From: Oreocharis arfaki
Lineage: Eukaryota > Chordata > Aves > Passeriformes > Paramythiidae
Direction of reading: 5' to 3'
Assembly: GCA_013398015.1 (NCBI GenBank)
Contig: VZRR01008214.1
Span: 80,617 to 144,616 of the forward strand
DNA length: 64,000 nucleotides
Shown one piece after another: positions 48,564 through 61,797 of the stretch. The notes beneath the pieces were generated by a model. That model was not told the DNA's origin, searched no databases, and was given only the letters and a program-made list of their open reading frames with translations. Both the position numbers and the translations under genes were made by a program. The first letter of the stretch is position 1; each line of letters starts with the position of its first letter.

Positions 48564-51500
48564 TTATTCTTCACTGTGGACTAACGAAGAACAAAAATGA
48601 TAAGCAATAAGTAGAGATGTGTTTACAGATATGGTTTGTCTCTCGTCTCAAAACTATTCTTTGATACCTTTGTATTAATAGCCACAAGAAGTAAAAATAC
48701 TCTATCATACCCTTCAAACACTTTAAACATTTTTTCTCTATTCTCCAGTGAAGAATTTTATGCTCAGAACAATGATTTTCGTTTTTCTTTGTCCTAACAT
48801 TTAATTGTTTCATTGACTGTAACACTCCAAGAAGATATTTCTTATCTGTAGCTGGAATGAGCAGTGGACAACAGCTGGGGACATAAGTTACAGGAAACAA
48901 AGCCCACAATAAGATGTAATTTCTTCCAATTTCTGTAGTAGTTGCAGAATATTCTTAATTCTTGTACAGTTGCAAGTTGTGCCATTATTTTACCAAGATG
49001 TTTGTTGCTGGGCTTTTTATTCATGGTCTGAAGCTTACTTTCAGCTGATCCTGTAAATACTTCTAACCTTGCTGTTGTGCCTTGATTCACCCCAAGACAC
49101 AAAGAGGTGTATTCACATGAGTATTGGTGAGAAGAGTTTGATGTGACAGCAGAGCCTGTGGAAACCTCACAATCTACACTTCCATGTAGATGTAGCTGCT
49201 AAAGTTTCCTCTTTTTTTTTTTCCTTTTTATAAGTTTTAAACCTTCTATAAAATGCAAAACGTATAAAGATGTTTTCTTTGGGAGGGTTTTTAGAGAGCA
49301 CCTAAAAATTAGCTATCCCTGTAGATGGAATGCCACTATAGCAAAGCACTGTGTCAAAGATTTTTATTTGCCCAATTCAGACTGATCTGGGATGAGAAGA
49401 TCTGCCCTAGGTAAGTCAGGAAAGATACTGAAATAGGAGTATACAATTTACAGTTCTGGACCAGGAGGAGTGTCCCCTGGCCTGAAGCTAAACACCAGCC
49501 CACTTACAGTTTTCAAATCCAACAGCTCATGGTTCAGTCAATGTTTTTCACAAAATTCCATTTTTCTGAGAACACCATTTTCAGGAAGGTTTTCTCATAG
49601 TTCTACCATGGAAAAAAAATCAGTAAATTTCAAAGCCTAAAAACTCGCTTCAGAATGACATCGATTTGCCAGTCAATTCTGGCAGCACCAGACATTCAGT
49701 AGCAGAAGGTTTGAGGGAACTTATAATTATTGTAGCACCAAATACAAGGCTTCAAAAGTTATAAATCAAGTCTCTAGAACCCATTGAATGCTTACATGTC
49801 ATCATATATTATTTCCTGAGTTGTGATTTTCCTGTTTTCTGATTATTCTGTATATACCATCATGTTTTTGAATCATAATTACTACAAACTGGATTTTAAT
49901 CTTTAAAAGGGAGGTTTCTTAGAGAGGTGACATTATAATTTGGAAACTGTACCTTACAGACTCATAGACATTTTGGTAAAGTTCTAAGCCCCATTAAGGA
50001 CAATACTTAGATAAAGTGTCCCTTGTCAGTATCATCTTCACCAGTGAATATCAGATATAAACTTTTTATCCTGGTCCCTCTCTCCACACTTTAGAACTCG
50101 GTGGTGGTAAGGCACAGGCAGGCTGTGCGGTCCATCCCGGAAACATGGCTGCAAAAAGGCATCTCCAGAACTGGGAATGACCAAAAGTAAATTGTTTGCT
50201 CTTGTGAACTGCGGATCAAAAATTTGCCAGAAAAGTTTGCCACATCCTGTGTCCTATTTCTATTGACTGAAGTTGAAGTCCATGGCACAGTTATCATCTA
50301 TGCATGTTTAACTCTGATCATGTTAGGTTGTATTTGATTTTAGACTCTAAGAGAAGGCATTTATAAGAGGTCTTAAACCCCCTCACCCCTTTGCCTGTGT
50401 CAATAAACATAATATAGGATATAAGTTAATTTGCACATATGTAACCACATAATTTTCTTCAGAGAAGCTTAATAAGCTTGGCTGTAGAAATAGAAATCAA
50501 AGCTATGAACATGAAACTAAACATACAAATTTTAAAAACTGAAAATGCTTATGAAAAAAGCTGGTTATGAAAATTTCACCTTTCATTTTTGAATTGACTA
50601 TGTCTTACCATGTTTTCATGGCAAAATGATGTAATGACTGGCATACAAACCAGTTTCAACACTGTGATGCATTTTTAAAGAGTTATCTGTATCATGTGAT
50701 TGATTTACAAAGTAACGCAAGGTTTATTTTACAATGGTTAAGTGCACAGGACCCCACTTCACATTTTGAGTTATCACGAAATTTTTATTTCATTTATAAG
50801 AATACAAAGATGCACCCTTTAGTTAGATTGAATTAAAAAAAATAAAAAGGAAAATAAGAAATGTAGAGAATCAATTTCACAGATAGTGACAGGCAGTAGA
50901 GATTAGATCATTTGCCACAACTAATAAAACTACAATAATTCTATAAAGTGTTCTTCTTCCCAGTTGACAGGCATGTGAATTAAAATAAACACATGGAACA
51001 TAATTATAGCTATAAACCAACTGAAGGAGAGACTGTGGTTTGATTCATGAGTCTTGTCACACACATAATCAAGGCAAGGCCAGATGTAGTTACATTAACC
51101 ATATAGAGACTATACAAGGACAGTATCATTGATCCAAGCAAGTGGAAGCAGTGGAAGCACTGGAAGCTGGTGTTAATTCAAAGACCTCCTGACCATCCAG
51201 GTAAATCACTTCCTGTCACAAAAATTGAGTGTCCCACAAGCGTATCTGAACTATCACCTCCCCCTGAGGATCAGTCAGGCAAATGGTTATTCGACTCTAC
51301 ACCTTCAGGTATGAGAAAGGGTATAACCCTTGATATCCACATGTGCCACATCCAGCAGTAGCTCCCCTGCACACGTGGAGGGAGCAAAAAACTTTCATTG
51401 CCTCCTCATCTGTGACCAACACATTTCCTAACTTTGTCACCCGTCTGTACACGGGGCTCCCATGCATGTATTCTACTTCTACTGAATATAATTAATCTCT

Positions 51501-51683
51501 CTTTCCCCACATACCTCTACATACTGTATCAAAGCCCCCATTTATCTTCGCTCACTAACAACACATCTGTTATCTTAATTTGCCTTAGATGTACTGATGC
51601 ATTCTTAAAATGGCAAGCAACCTGTAGGAGACATTGAATCAGTGGATCCACAAGAGGAGACTGGAGGAAAATGGTACCCAGAG

Positions 51684-51719
51684 CCAACTCCAGAAGGATC
51701 TGCCAACTCCAGAAGGATC
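51684..51719. repeat. 19-bp tandem repeat, two copies
   Basis: CCAACTCCAGAAGGATC is repeated head to tail with a 19-base period. Confidence 0.95.
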
Positions 51720-53201
51720 CATCAAAGACTTTCCTACAGCAATCATGTTCATGTTCCTAATTCTTAACATTCTGGTGTAGATTTAGTGATGCCTCAGCAA
51801 TTCTCTTAGAATCTCTTCTGTAACTCTCATTACAGAGCTACACAGATAAGAGATTCAGTCAGCCAAATTCATAGACTGGCTCATAAAAGACATCTGAAAA
51901 AACCTGGATTCCTGCAGGTGAAGCACCAGGGGGTGAACCGAGTGAGATAAAAATTGTTGTGTGTCCACATGAGTCTGAAAATGAGGTATGAGAGAGTTTG
52001 TAAGGTCTTCTGCATTTCTCTATCCTCTTGTACAGAGCTGAAAAACATTCCTTCCTTGGCAAATGTTTTGTAGTGTAAAATTCAAACTTATCAAACACAG
52101 GCTCCTGTGGAGCCACAAGCAATCCCCTTGAAATATTGAGCCCCAAACAACTGCTTTTATTTCCTGAGCAAGAGTTTTTGTTATTTTCTTATCTTTTATT
52201 TCCATCCAGTGGACAATACAGTGTTTCCACTAGAAGAGATAGTGAAAATGGAGATAAATACAATGAATATAGATATAATTTTTAGAACAGAGAAGATATT
52301 CTTGTACATGTGAGTCTTAGGATATTCTTCCATTTAAAAACTGGGGGTCGGAGGAAGTGAAGAAAAGTGATTTAGTGTATTATAAATTACATTTAACAAC
52401 AATTTTAAAAGAATGGCTTTTAGCTCAGTTTTAGATAACTGCAAAAATAAAAATTAGAAAATATTAATAACAACCATGTTTCTACTGTTAGAGAAGAAAC
52501 TTATAATTATTTCACATAGAAACCTTCAAATAGATACTATCAGTACAAACCAGAAGAGCTCAGAAAGTCAAGATGGGTAATACTTGCACATGTTCTATGC
52601 TACCATCCGTGAAAAAAAAGTCCATTTCAAGGACTATGACGGAAAGAAGTTACCGGCATGTGTTGGCTTTTGTCAACATGCCTATCTAACCTGTCCTTAA
52701 ACTAGGGATTGGATTACTAAGAACAATGTAACCAAACTGGGCTGGTGACGCTTGTGTGGGAAATTGAATAAACAGGTGTGACAAGACCTACTGCTGCTAC
52801 TGCTATATTCTTCAGTTCTCCAGATTAACACCGAGTTCACGTATTCCCTAATGTGAAGTCTTTGTCACTTCTATGTAATACAGTGGTTATTTCACATCTA
52901 ATTCCAATCTCAGTTCATGAATTGTGTTTCTTTTCCTTTTATGTATCCTTGATCATACATTGGTGAATATATCACTGCAGAATTTTCAGCAAGGCTCTGA
53001 CTACCTAATTCTGGATGGAATTCCAGTGACTACATTCTGATCAAGTGACTTAAATTCATCCAAAGAGCTATGGTAAACCAATCAGCGGAACAGGTGGTTG
53101 CCACAACCTGCACCACACAAAGCCTGGGAGAACTCCTTTTCGAAGGCCTCTTGAAAGAGCTAGGTACACCAAGGGGAAACCCGTATATATCTGCCCACCA
53201 C

Positions 53202-53327
53202 GAAAAAAATGTAAGGGGAAAGAAGCGATGAGGAAAAAGGGAAGAGAAAGGCACGCAAAAGAAACAAAGGGAAGGTGGGAAGGGAAAAAAAAAAGGAGAG
53301 ATGGAAAGTGAGGGATAAAAATAAAGG
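53202..53327. repeat. Purine-rich tract
   Basis: About 125 bases dominated by A and G on the plus strand, including an A10 run near 53286-53296. The minus-strand open frames across it (53030-53393) are low-complexity by-products. Confidence 0.85.
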
Positions 53328-54108
53328 TGTGGGGCTTTTACATAAAATTACAGAAGAGAAAAAGGAAATAGCTAACAACATGACATAGAGCATTGTCTAA
53401 TATGTGGATATGAGATGTGTGATACAACACTTAGCAAGTTTATGTCTAATTTATGCTCAGGTTGTTACTTTAATTAACCAGTTAGCCATGTTCAAAGGTA
53501 TTAAGCTCTAGCTACACAGGACTGGCATATAAGTTGTGGAAACTTTAAAGCATGAAGCATTTTCCAAAGGGAAGGAAAAAAGACAGAAGCAAAGTAAGAG
53601 TCTGGAGACAGAATCTGAGAGATCTTAAGCATAGATCTCAAAGCAAGAGCAGATTTAACCCAAGGGACATTAGAGAAAAGAGATTTGAACATCTCAGAAT
53701 TGCAGTTTCTAGAGGAAAGAATGTCTTTTTGATCAGTAGGGTCTTACAGCAGGTTTTTCCACTGTCTCTTTAAAGCCACTAGCAAAGGAACTTTCCTATT
53801 TTAAACAGGTGGATATGAATTGTAACCATATTTATCTCATGTAGGCATTTTTTTTAGAAGTTTAAGTAGAGACAGAAAAGCTTGCATTCAAAGAATTACT
53901 GTAAATGAAGCAAAAAGTATCATAACAATAAAGAGAATATTATGTGTCTTTCTTTTCCATATTTTCATTTCCTGATATGGTTCATTATAAGGAGCTACAG
54001 TGATGAAGGCAAAAAAAGAGGTGTGCTTTTGCAGGAACTGCCATCAAGGCAAATTCTGTAAGGATTGCTGCTCACAGCAAATGTGATGATTACTTGAAAA
54101 GATTGCAC

Positions 54109-54190
54109 TATAGAACCATAGAAGCATGGTTTGGAAGGACCTTAAAGATCACAAAATACCAACCCCTCCTGCCATGGGCAGAGATAAATG
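54109..54190 (-). mobile_element. Short CR1 3' end, minus strand
   Basis: The plus strand reads ATAGAACCATAGAAGCATGG, then TTTGGAAGGACCTTAAAGAT and CTCCTGCCATGGGCAG, the reverse complement of a CR1 3' terminus. Only about 80 bp is recognisable; the following bases to 54280 are unassigned. Same orientation as the neighbour at 54281. Confidence 0.85.
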
Positions 54191-54280
54191 TCATGAGGTT
54201 GGAACCCAACAAGGACCCTATATGCACAAGTGCTGCAGGAACCTTCAGAACTTTTTCTTCTATTTGGGGAAAAAAATCCT

Positions 54281-54865
54281 AGAATCACAGAATCACTTAG
54301 GTTGGAAAACACCTTTAAGATCATTACATTCATCTGTTAACCCAGCACTGCCAAGTCCACCACTAAACCATGCCCATAAGTGACATATCTACACAACTTT
54401 TAAACACCTCCAGGGATGGTGACTCCAAGACTTCTCTGGACAGCCTGTTACAAAGTATGACAACCCTTTCAAGGAGGAATATTTTCCTAATATCCAATTT
54501 AGGTCTCCCCTGGCACAACTTGAGGCCATTGCCTCTCATTCTGTCACTAGCTACCTGGGAGAAGAGACTGACCCCCACCTGGCTACAGCCTCCTTTCAGG
54601 GAGTTGTAGAGAGCGATAAGGTCTCCCCTGAGCCTCCTTTTCTCCAGGCTAAACACCCCCAGCTTCCTCAGCTGCTCTTCGTCAGACTTTTGCTCCAGAC
54701 CCTTCCCCAGCTCCACTGCCCTTTTCTAGACTCACTCCAGCCTCTCCAGCCCCTTGTAGTGAGGGGCCCACAACTGAGCACAAAATTCAAGTTGCAGCCT
54801 CAGCAATGCTGAGTACAGGGGAATGATCACTGCCTTAGTCCTGCTGGATGCACTAATAACTATTG
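54281..54865 (-). mobile_element. CR1 LINE fragment with 117-codon C-terminal frame, minus strand
   Basis: The 3' end is at 54281 (AGAATCACAGAATCACTTAG on the plus strand). The minus-strand frame 54363-54716 stays open for 117 codons. It reads LRKLGVFSLEKRRLRGDLIA, then YNSLKGGCSQVGVSLFSQVA and SREVLESPSLEVFKSCVDM, closely following the CR1 ORF2 C-terminus. This makes it one of the younger copies in the window. The 5' end is truncated near 54865 in the segment for 'YSALVRLQLE'. The catalytic domain is absent. Confidence 0.94.
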
Positions 54866-56619
54866 ATGAACAATTAATAACTTCTTAGCTGCACTTATTG
54901 CCCACCTGAGAGCAAAATTTAAACAAAATCTGTGATTCTTTCATCCTTTCTCATATAAAAAATGGTTTAGGGGTATATTAAACTTCCCAATAAAGAAGGA
55001 AAGAGTGAGTTTTCAGAGGAGTATTCAAGAGAATATATTATACAAGCAAAATAAAGTTGAGTAGTTTTCCATTTGAGAGAAAATGATATACAGTCTTCTC
55101 CAAAATGTGTAATCGGTGGAAACAAGAAAGAAATAATGTGACACTTGCCATTCTCTCTTCTTTTTAACCCCTTTCATAAATTACTTTTCCCTCTGTGCTC
55201 TTCTCTTCCTCATGCCAGGTAGACAAACATAATTTTTGCAAAAGTAAGTTTCAAAACCAGTTAAATGATGACTAGATTGCATCAATATGCAAGCCTCCTG
55301 TAAAACTGTTCACTGAAAAGTAAAGGAAGATGACACAACGAAATTTTAAAAGGAAACCAATTAAGCCTAGATACAGTGTAGGATTTCTGGGTTTGTGACG
55401 TCTATTTTAATATAATTCCAACTTTCTTTGCCACTCTGTGAACACATGCTATTGTTTATGCTGCTTGCAGACAGATGGACTGTGCATTTGGCTACAGAAA
55501 TGGATATGTAATAAGAAAAGCAGCTCCTGAAACTTGTACAGATTCACAATTTCTTTTCAGAACTTTTTCTTACAACACCATCCAGAGCTACTAATCAGGT
55601 TGCTGGGCTGAATTCTGTACAAAATGTGGATAGAATATATTAAATGAACAGATCTATCCATTAATTTATGGTACAATAATGTCTATATTTTTAATACATT
55701 TTTTTAACATCTATTTATCTATATAAATTAATGAGCTGAAGAGAGTTCACAAAAAGTATGACTGTTGCTAAGTTCCTATATTGTGAATATAATAGCTCAC
55801 ACATTCAAGAAAATACTGATGAATCACTGGACATGAAATCCAAACATTCAGAATCTAACCCAAAATTCTCTAATGTCTGCAAAATTTGATTTATATGGTT
55901 ATCAGCACAAAGTACAGTCAGATAAAATAGTCCAGCAGACTGATTAACATTAATCAACTAAAAGTATGAAAATCTGTTTTGAATGAAACAGTACAAACAG
56001 GATATGAAGTTCTGTTCAAGGGTCTTTTGTTTCCTGACTATGGATAACCATATCTCTGTCAATGCCTCCTCCAGATATAAGTGCTGACAAGGCAGGAATC
56101 TGTCACAGTGTCCAGCCAATTCAGTAAGCCAGAATCACTAACGGTGGATGAATGCATATGCTCTGCTCTTCTTAAAGCCAATATTTCCAAAGCTAGCTGC
56201 TGAAGGTTTTACTTAAATATCTGTTTTCAGCTGCTGTTTAACTGCATTCATAGTAAGCAACCAGAAACTTAATTTTATGTATACTGTTTTTAAAATTTGA
56301 GTCTCATTTTTGCTTATTTCTTCATACAGGAAAAATGCATGCTTTTCTTATAAAGAAATTGAAAGTTTGTTTCTTGTGCAAAATAAAAATATTTTGGAGA
56401 CTGACAGTTGTGTTTTCTTCTACACATTTCTAACATGAACTTAAACCACCTTCACAGCTATGTTAAAATTACTGTGTTTTATGTAACCAAAAATAATAAA
56501 GCACATAAAAGAAAACAACAATGCATACATATGGAATCGCTATAAATACAAGATTAGTTAGGAAAATTGGGTGAACTGCAATTCTGTTTGCAGTGTTCTG
56601 TATCCAGACTGGACTTGAC
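54866..56619. other. Unique AT-rich stretch
   Basis: No gene or repeat was recognised. Confidence 0.6.
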
Positions 56620-57080
56620 TAATTCCCTGCTTTTGGCCGGAGGCTCCAGATTTCCATCCCCACCTTCAGGCTTGCCAAGCCTCATTCATCTGGCAGCTCT
56701 GCCATGCATCCTTCTGCCCAGCCGAGGTATCACGTCCTGCTGACAGAACAGCCATAGCAGCCATTGGTTGCCAAGGGCCTCGGTGGCACCTGCTCAGCCT
56801 GCAGCCATCTGACCTCCTTTCCTACCAACCCCCAACCCCTCCTGCAACCCCCACGCAGCCGCAGAGCAGGTTTAAGCTGTCCGAGCTTCTGATCCCATGG
56901 ATGCAACCCTGTTCCAGGCAGCAGGTTACATATCAGTTAGCCAGCCTCACAGCAGCCCTGTCAACCCCTTTTTTGTCTTACCAGCCCTATGTTTTCACCA
57001 CAGTTTCCAGTTCACCTGATCCAAAGAGCGTGCCTGCTGAAATAGCACTGCACACACAAGTTGCTCAGCCCTGTTGACAG
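56620..57080. other. C/G-rich block of unknown nature
   Basis: Clearly richer in C and G than the surrounding AT-rich DNA, with roughly ten CpGs, C-runs (AACCCCCAACCCCTCCTGCA-like sequence near 56826-56845) and an ATTGG (reverse CCAAT) box near 56763. There is no coding frame of note and no CR1 or LTR match that I recognise. It may be an old repeat, a decayed promoter or a regulatory element. Confidence 0.4.
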
Positions 57081-60000
57081 GTTCACATCAGTCACAAGTT
57101 TCATTCTTTGAAAACAGCCATACAACAGCTTCAGTTCCTAGTGGGTTGTCAACCGCAATTTGTCAGTCTGTTATTTTCCGTTTGGATTGCAATGCTTCCG
57201 AACACAGAGCTTTTGCATTTACTTGATTACTGATTTCTAGATGTCCAACCATGATTTCTTTGTTCTTATTTTAATTGAGATTTTCAGATAATATCTAGTC
57301 CGAGATACTTGATATTTAATAGCAGGAGAAATCATTTTTTCAAAGGGAACTACATTTAAGCTGTTTTCCATCATTTCTTCATGATGATAGAGAATTAAGA
57401 AGAAAAACTTCTTCCCAGTGAAAAAAAAAAAAAAAAGTAACCTACCTGGAACTGAAAGTTTTCTATTCCTATAAAGGAGGAGATTAATTATAGACATACG
57501 GACAACAGCCACTTGCCTGCAGCTGTGTCATACGATGCAGAAGGACATGTATTATCCTGGCTGAAGGATGAGGAACCCCTCTTGATAAATCTGAGTTTGA
57601 CTGATGGTATCTTGAAGCATTCTGTATGCGATCTGATGCCAGTGTAGCAGTGATCACCACTACAAGTAGCTCTTATTATCAAGCAGGCAGCACTAAAATC
57701 CTTGATTCAGCAACAGCTTCATTTACAGGTTTTCATTTGGCTTTATAGTAAATGAAGAACGGGAAAGGGTTAAGGATGGCTTTAAACTGCCTTAATATTT
57801 CACATGTAAATAACTGTTAATTAACCAAAACTCCGTAAGGAAGCTAATAGTGGACAATTATTTTTAATGAAAATGTTCTCACTACTTTGCAGTTTTGTCA
57901 CAGCATTCAGTACAGGCAGCATGTTAAATCACCACGTTTTTCCAACAAGCTATTTGAAATCTGTGGCAGCTGGATTTGATTGATGCAGTGTACCAGAGAG
58001 AACAAGTATTGTAGAAAATGCCATTTCAGAGTTCAAAGCAGTAGAAAAATTGCTGTTTAATAATTCAGCAGTGAAATGAAAATAATGTAAAGAAGATTAG
58101 CCATGGTCTTTTATTGCGTGGTATTCATAGTAACATTCTCATTTCTATGCCTGTTTTTTCCAAGTTATATTTTAATCAAATGCTATGAATGAAAGCTTTG
58201 TTCCTCTTATTGTGAGTGAGACCAGAGGGGGGACATCTTCTAAAACAATAAATTACCTTTTATTCAGCAGTATGGCAGAAATAAAACTTATTCTGTGTAT
58301 TATACTTTTCTTTTGTTTCTGTCATAATGATACACAAAACATTCTGCCAAAGTTTATATCCCTCGAGAAGCTATTGTTTTCATTGTGTGAACTCTTCAAA
58401 AGCACTTGTAAACACTCAACTGCATCCTGTTCTAATATAGCCTAGATCAGAAGTGGAGTACTAGGATAACTGTTCAATTTCAGTGTTTCTCCCATGTCCA
58501 GGGTTTCCTTTACACTCAAGATGAGCTGCTTGGCCAGCATACACCATGTCTCCTACACATGCCCATTTCCACCCAGTCACAATTCTCCCAGAGTTCCTGA
58601 AAAGCAGGAATCCCTAAACATTTGAAATATGCTAAATTCATGCCTGGCAGACCCCCTTTTATTTGGCACCTAAAGAAATAGGCTCCTGTGTCAATAACAC
58701 TTCACACATTTCCAAGAAGATCTAAAAATTATGTAAATGCATATTCTTGAAAAAGCAAAACAAAGTATTATCTCTTTGCAGTTATTTTCTCTACAACTGC
58801 ATCCAGCAAAATAAATATTCAAAGCCATTTGAGCTTGCTTATCAGGCAGTCAGACAATCTGGCGAATTCTAAATTCTAAGAATTAAATTTCCATGACTGT
58901 TCTGCAAATTGTTCAGTTGCAAATGTTGATCGATCTGGTTGAATATCCTTGCTATTGGAAATCCAGTTTTTAGTGGAGTTTATTTGCTAAATGCTCTCTA
59001 TGTTTGAGAATACAAACACAGAGTACAAACATATTTTGGGGAATTGCCTCATCCTAAACATTTTCCAGCATACCTTACCTGAGCCTTTTCCTATCAAAAA
59101 TACAAAAGAACAATTTCCATAAGAGCAATAATTCATGTCAGAGTGTTTCTAAATTTCAACTGGTGAAAGCATCCAGTAAATTAATTCAGCCATTATTTTA
59201 CTTGACAACAAGTTTATTAATGGAACTGATATGGATTACTCGAATTCCAAACACAGCTGTAACAACAGAAATTTTTTGCTGCAGTGTATATCCCCTACTG
59301 TGCAAAAACATCCCCTAAGACATCATAAGATTAAGCCAGCCTAGAGCTGTTGTTTAAAGAAAACCACCAGCAGTCGCTCTATTTACCAGCTTGGAACAGC
59401 AGTTCTAGCAATTTCTGTTCTAGTACTTTGGTGCTGCTCAGAGATTGGAAGGCCCCACTCATTACCTCAGTCATCCTAGATACATCTTTTGGCTCATTGT
59501 GATCTCTGATCAGAAGATCTTCCAACTTCCGAAAATCTTCCAATTCATAAATACATTTTCAGCAGGTTTTCAATCAATTTGGAAAAAGTAAGAAAAAAAG
59601 ACCCATCCCCAAACATAAACTAGGAATGTCTGAAATTTACCTTCTCTAAAGTATTTGGAAGAATGCAGATTAAGAGCTTTTTTCCCCCTGAGTTTCCATC
59701 CCTCTGTCTTTCTACATTCTGCACATTTACTTGTGTAAAAAAAAAAAAATTAGGAATACAATTTTATAGATATTGTTTATAAATGGAAGGATATAATTGA
59801 GGAAGACTATTTGTTTTCTGTTTTATGAGGAAATTAAAGAATAAATATTCTTTCCAGTCAAAATTCAAGACATTCAATATATAAATTGCAAAGCTATTTT
59901 CTCAGTTCTGCAGGCAGCCATGTATACAGGTAAAACAGTGCACGTGCAACAGTCTGAAAACATCAGGGGTTACCTCACAGGTTGATCTGATATGAAGTGA

Positions 60001-60481
60001 AATGAAGAAGCACACAGCAAATACTTGTTCATAACACAGACGCTATACCATATCTTGCAGTTGCCAACAAATAACTTATGTTTTGTTTTAAAGAAATCAG
60101 TGGAAAACATGCTGACCTTTTTAAACAGACAACAGAATCACTTTCTGCCGGGAATATTCACACATTTAAATTTACCCAGGTGTTTAATTGCTGTCCTGAA
60201 ACCATGCCAGCATGTCCAGCTTCTTTCATTATCAGGTACATTGGAAACACTGCCACAGCAATTATTTAGGTTTTCACCAGAGATGGAAAACCAACTCAAG
60301 GAATTCTAAGCAGGGCTTGTCGAAGAACATGTTTCTTAGTCATGTAAGACAAAACACTGAGAAACAAGGGCAGGGATCAGAGATCACTAATTTAAAAGAA
60401 TCACTGATTTAAATGAACAAGAAGTACTGTCCACAGTATTATCCACATGTTACAATCCAGTTGTTAAAATTATTAGAGTGA
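57081..60481. other. Unique AT-rich stretch
   Basis: No gene was recognised. There are A runs at 57421-57436 and 59738-59751. Sequence around 57880-58110 and 58760-58940 has conserved-element-like texture but no decisive feature. The frames at 58185-58445 and 60025-60309 look like chance. Confidence 0.5.
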
Positions 60482-61263
60482 TGTCTCTGCCCAAATTAAG
60501 GTATAAACAACACCATATGCTGAAGTCAATAGTAGGGATTTTATTTAACAATAAATGTGAGGTAGAGTGTGATTAAAAAAATAGAAAAAGAGGTGAGGGG
60601 GGAGAGAAAGAGAGTGGCAAAGACAGATTAAGTAGAAAATATCACTACTCCATGGACCCCTACAGCATCCTGTTGATCCCCTTTGTCTGGCCGTCTTGGT
60701 GGTGAGGGTCCCGCAAAACACAGAGTCCAATGGACTGATGTATGTCTGGGCCAGGGGGAATGCCCAGGTACCTCCTCTGGCAGGGGAGAAGTTTGACACT
60801 GACTCTTGCAACAGACCTTGGATCTGTTGAATTTCTTTGCATCATGTGCAGTGCTCTAGGCCTCAGCATTTAGTCTGGGGAGCACTTTAAGTGACTTTGA
60901 TGGATTATGGCACCTCCTCAAAAGCTTCTCACAGGAATGTCTAGTGAGTACGTGGCCTTCCCCTGTTTGGGGGGGAGAGGGGGTTTACGGCTGAGCCAGT
61001 TTGTGTAAGAGAGGAAGGGCGGTCACCGCCTCTGACCAGAGGTAATGCCACACACCCCAAAACTCTTCTCCTTCCCCCTGGTTTCAGGGAAGTGTGTGCA
61101 AACCTGGCCTCAAGCAGATGAGTCTGTGGGCTATGGCCTCCCCCACCGTGAACCCAGCTAGGAATGATTTTCAGGACAGCTGCCGGGTTTCGCTTCCTTC
61201 TTGATACATTTTTTGCCCCCAGCTTTGTTTACTTCTCCCTAGACCTGAGATAATTGGACAACA
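60482..61263 (-). mobile_element. Probable retroviral LTR, minus strand
   Basis: Read on the minus strand, the block begins near TGTTGTCCAATTATCTCAGG (61263 downward) and ends near TTTGGGCAGAGACA (60482), giving TG...CA ends about 780 bp apart. It is much more GC-rich than its surroundings in the middle. It has an AATAAA polyadenylation signal on the minus strand (TTTATT on plus at 60540-60545), about 60 bases before the 3' end, as expected for an LTR R-U5 junction. A pyrimidine-rich patch (purines on plus, 60579-60618) precedes it. No convincing target-site duplication was found and the family is not identified, so the ends are tentative. Confidence 0.55.
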
Positions 61264-61369
61264 GTGTCACTTTCCAAGTCACTTTACCTCAAGTTCCAGT
61301 GGGCAGCTTAACTCACAGTTCAAAGTTCCAGCGAGGTGGCATACACACAGATGATAACCATTCAGAGTC

Positions 61370-61797
61370 CCACCTCTCTCAACCTGCTCACTCCAGTGCC
61401 TTAGTCATTTCTGTGGCCCTCTACTGGGTGATCTCCATAAAAATCCATGTCTTTCTTGTGCTGGGAAGTCCAGAAATGGCACGGCACTCCAGATGTGTTT
61501 CACCTGGGCTGACCAGAGAAGGAGGATGACTATCCTCAATTGCTGGCAACAACCCAGGAGGCTGTCAGCCTCCTTTTCCTCATAGGGCATTTCTGGCTCA
61601 AGGTCACCTTGTTGTCCACCAGGACCCCAACTCTCACCTCTACAAATCTGCTTTATTGGTGCATAGGGATACTTCTTCCCAGGTGCAAGATTTTCCTTTT
61701 CCCTTTGTTGAATTTCGTGAAATTCCTGTTGGTCCATTTCAAGCCTGTCTAGGCCCCTGTGAATGGCAGCACAACTCTCTGGTGTAACCATTCATAC
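61370..61797 (-). mobile_element. CR1 LINE internal fragment, minus strand
   Basis: A minus-strand CR1 segment from the ORF2 C-terminal half. The plus strand carries the reversed blocks 'TTTCTGTGGCCCTCTACTGG', 'CATGTCTTTCTTGTGCTGGG', 'CCAGGAGGCTGTCAGCCTCC', 'GTCACCTTGTTGTCCACCAG' and 'TCTAGGCCCCTGTGAATGGC'. The 128-codon minus frame at 61405-61791 is a by-product in a shifted frame. The segment resembles the CR1 at 17772-18455 in content and orientation. It lacks the 3' tail and starts about 100 bases from the LTR-like block. Confidence 0.88.

Larger units (their letters stand above)
48564..54108. other. Unique AT-rich stretch
   Basis: About 5.5 kb without a recognised gene. It holds an AGTGGAAGC-type short repeat (about 51138-51170), a two-copy 19-mer (51684-51719), a purine-rich tract (53202-53327) and a 63-codon frame at 51170-51361 of no known family. 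A T-rich run lies at 49212-49222. Confidence 0.5.

Noticed and set aside
51170..51361. Exon-like frame with a GTAAAT donor at about 51200
   Set aside because: No acceptor, no family, and it begins in a short GTGGAAGC repeat. Too weak to list as a feature.
61405..61791. 128-codon minus-strand frame
   Set aside because: It lies inside a CR1 fragment and is a by-product of CR1 sequence.
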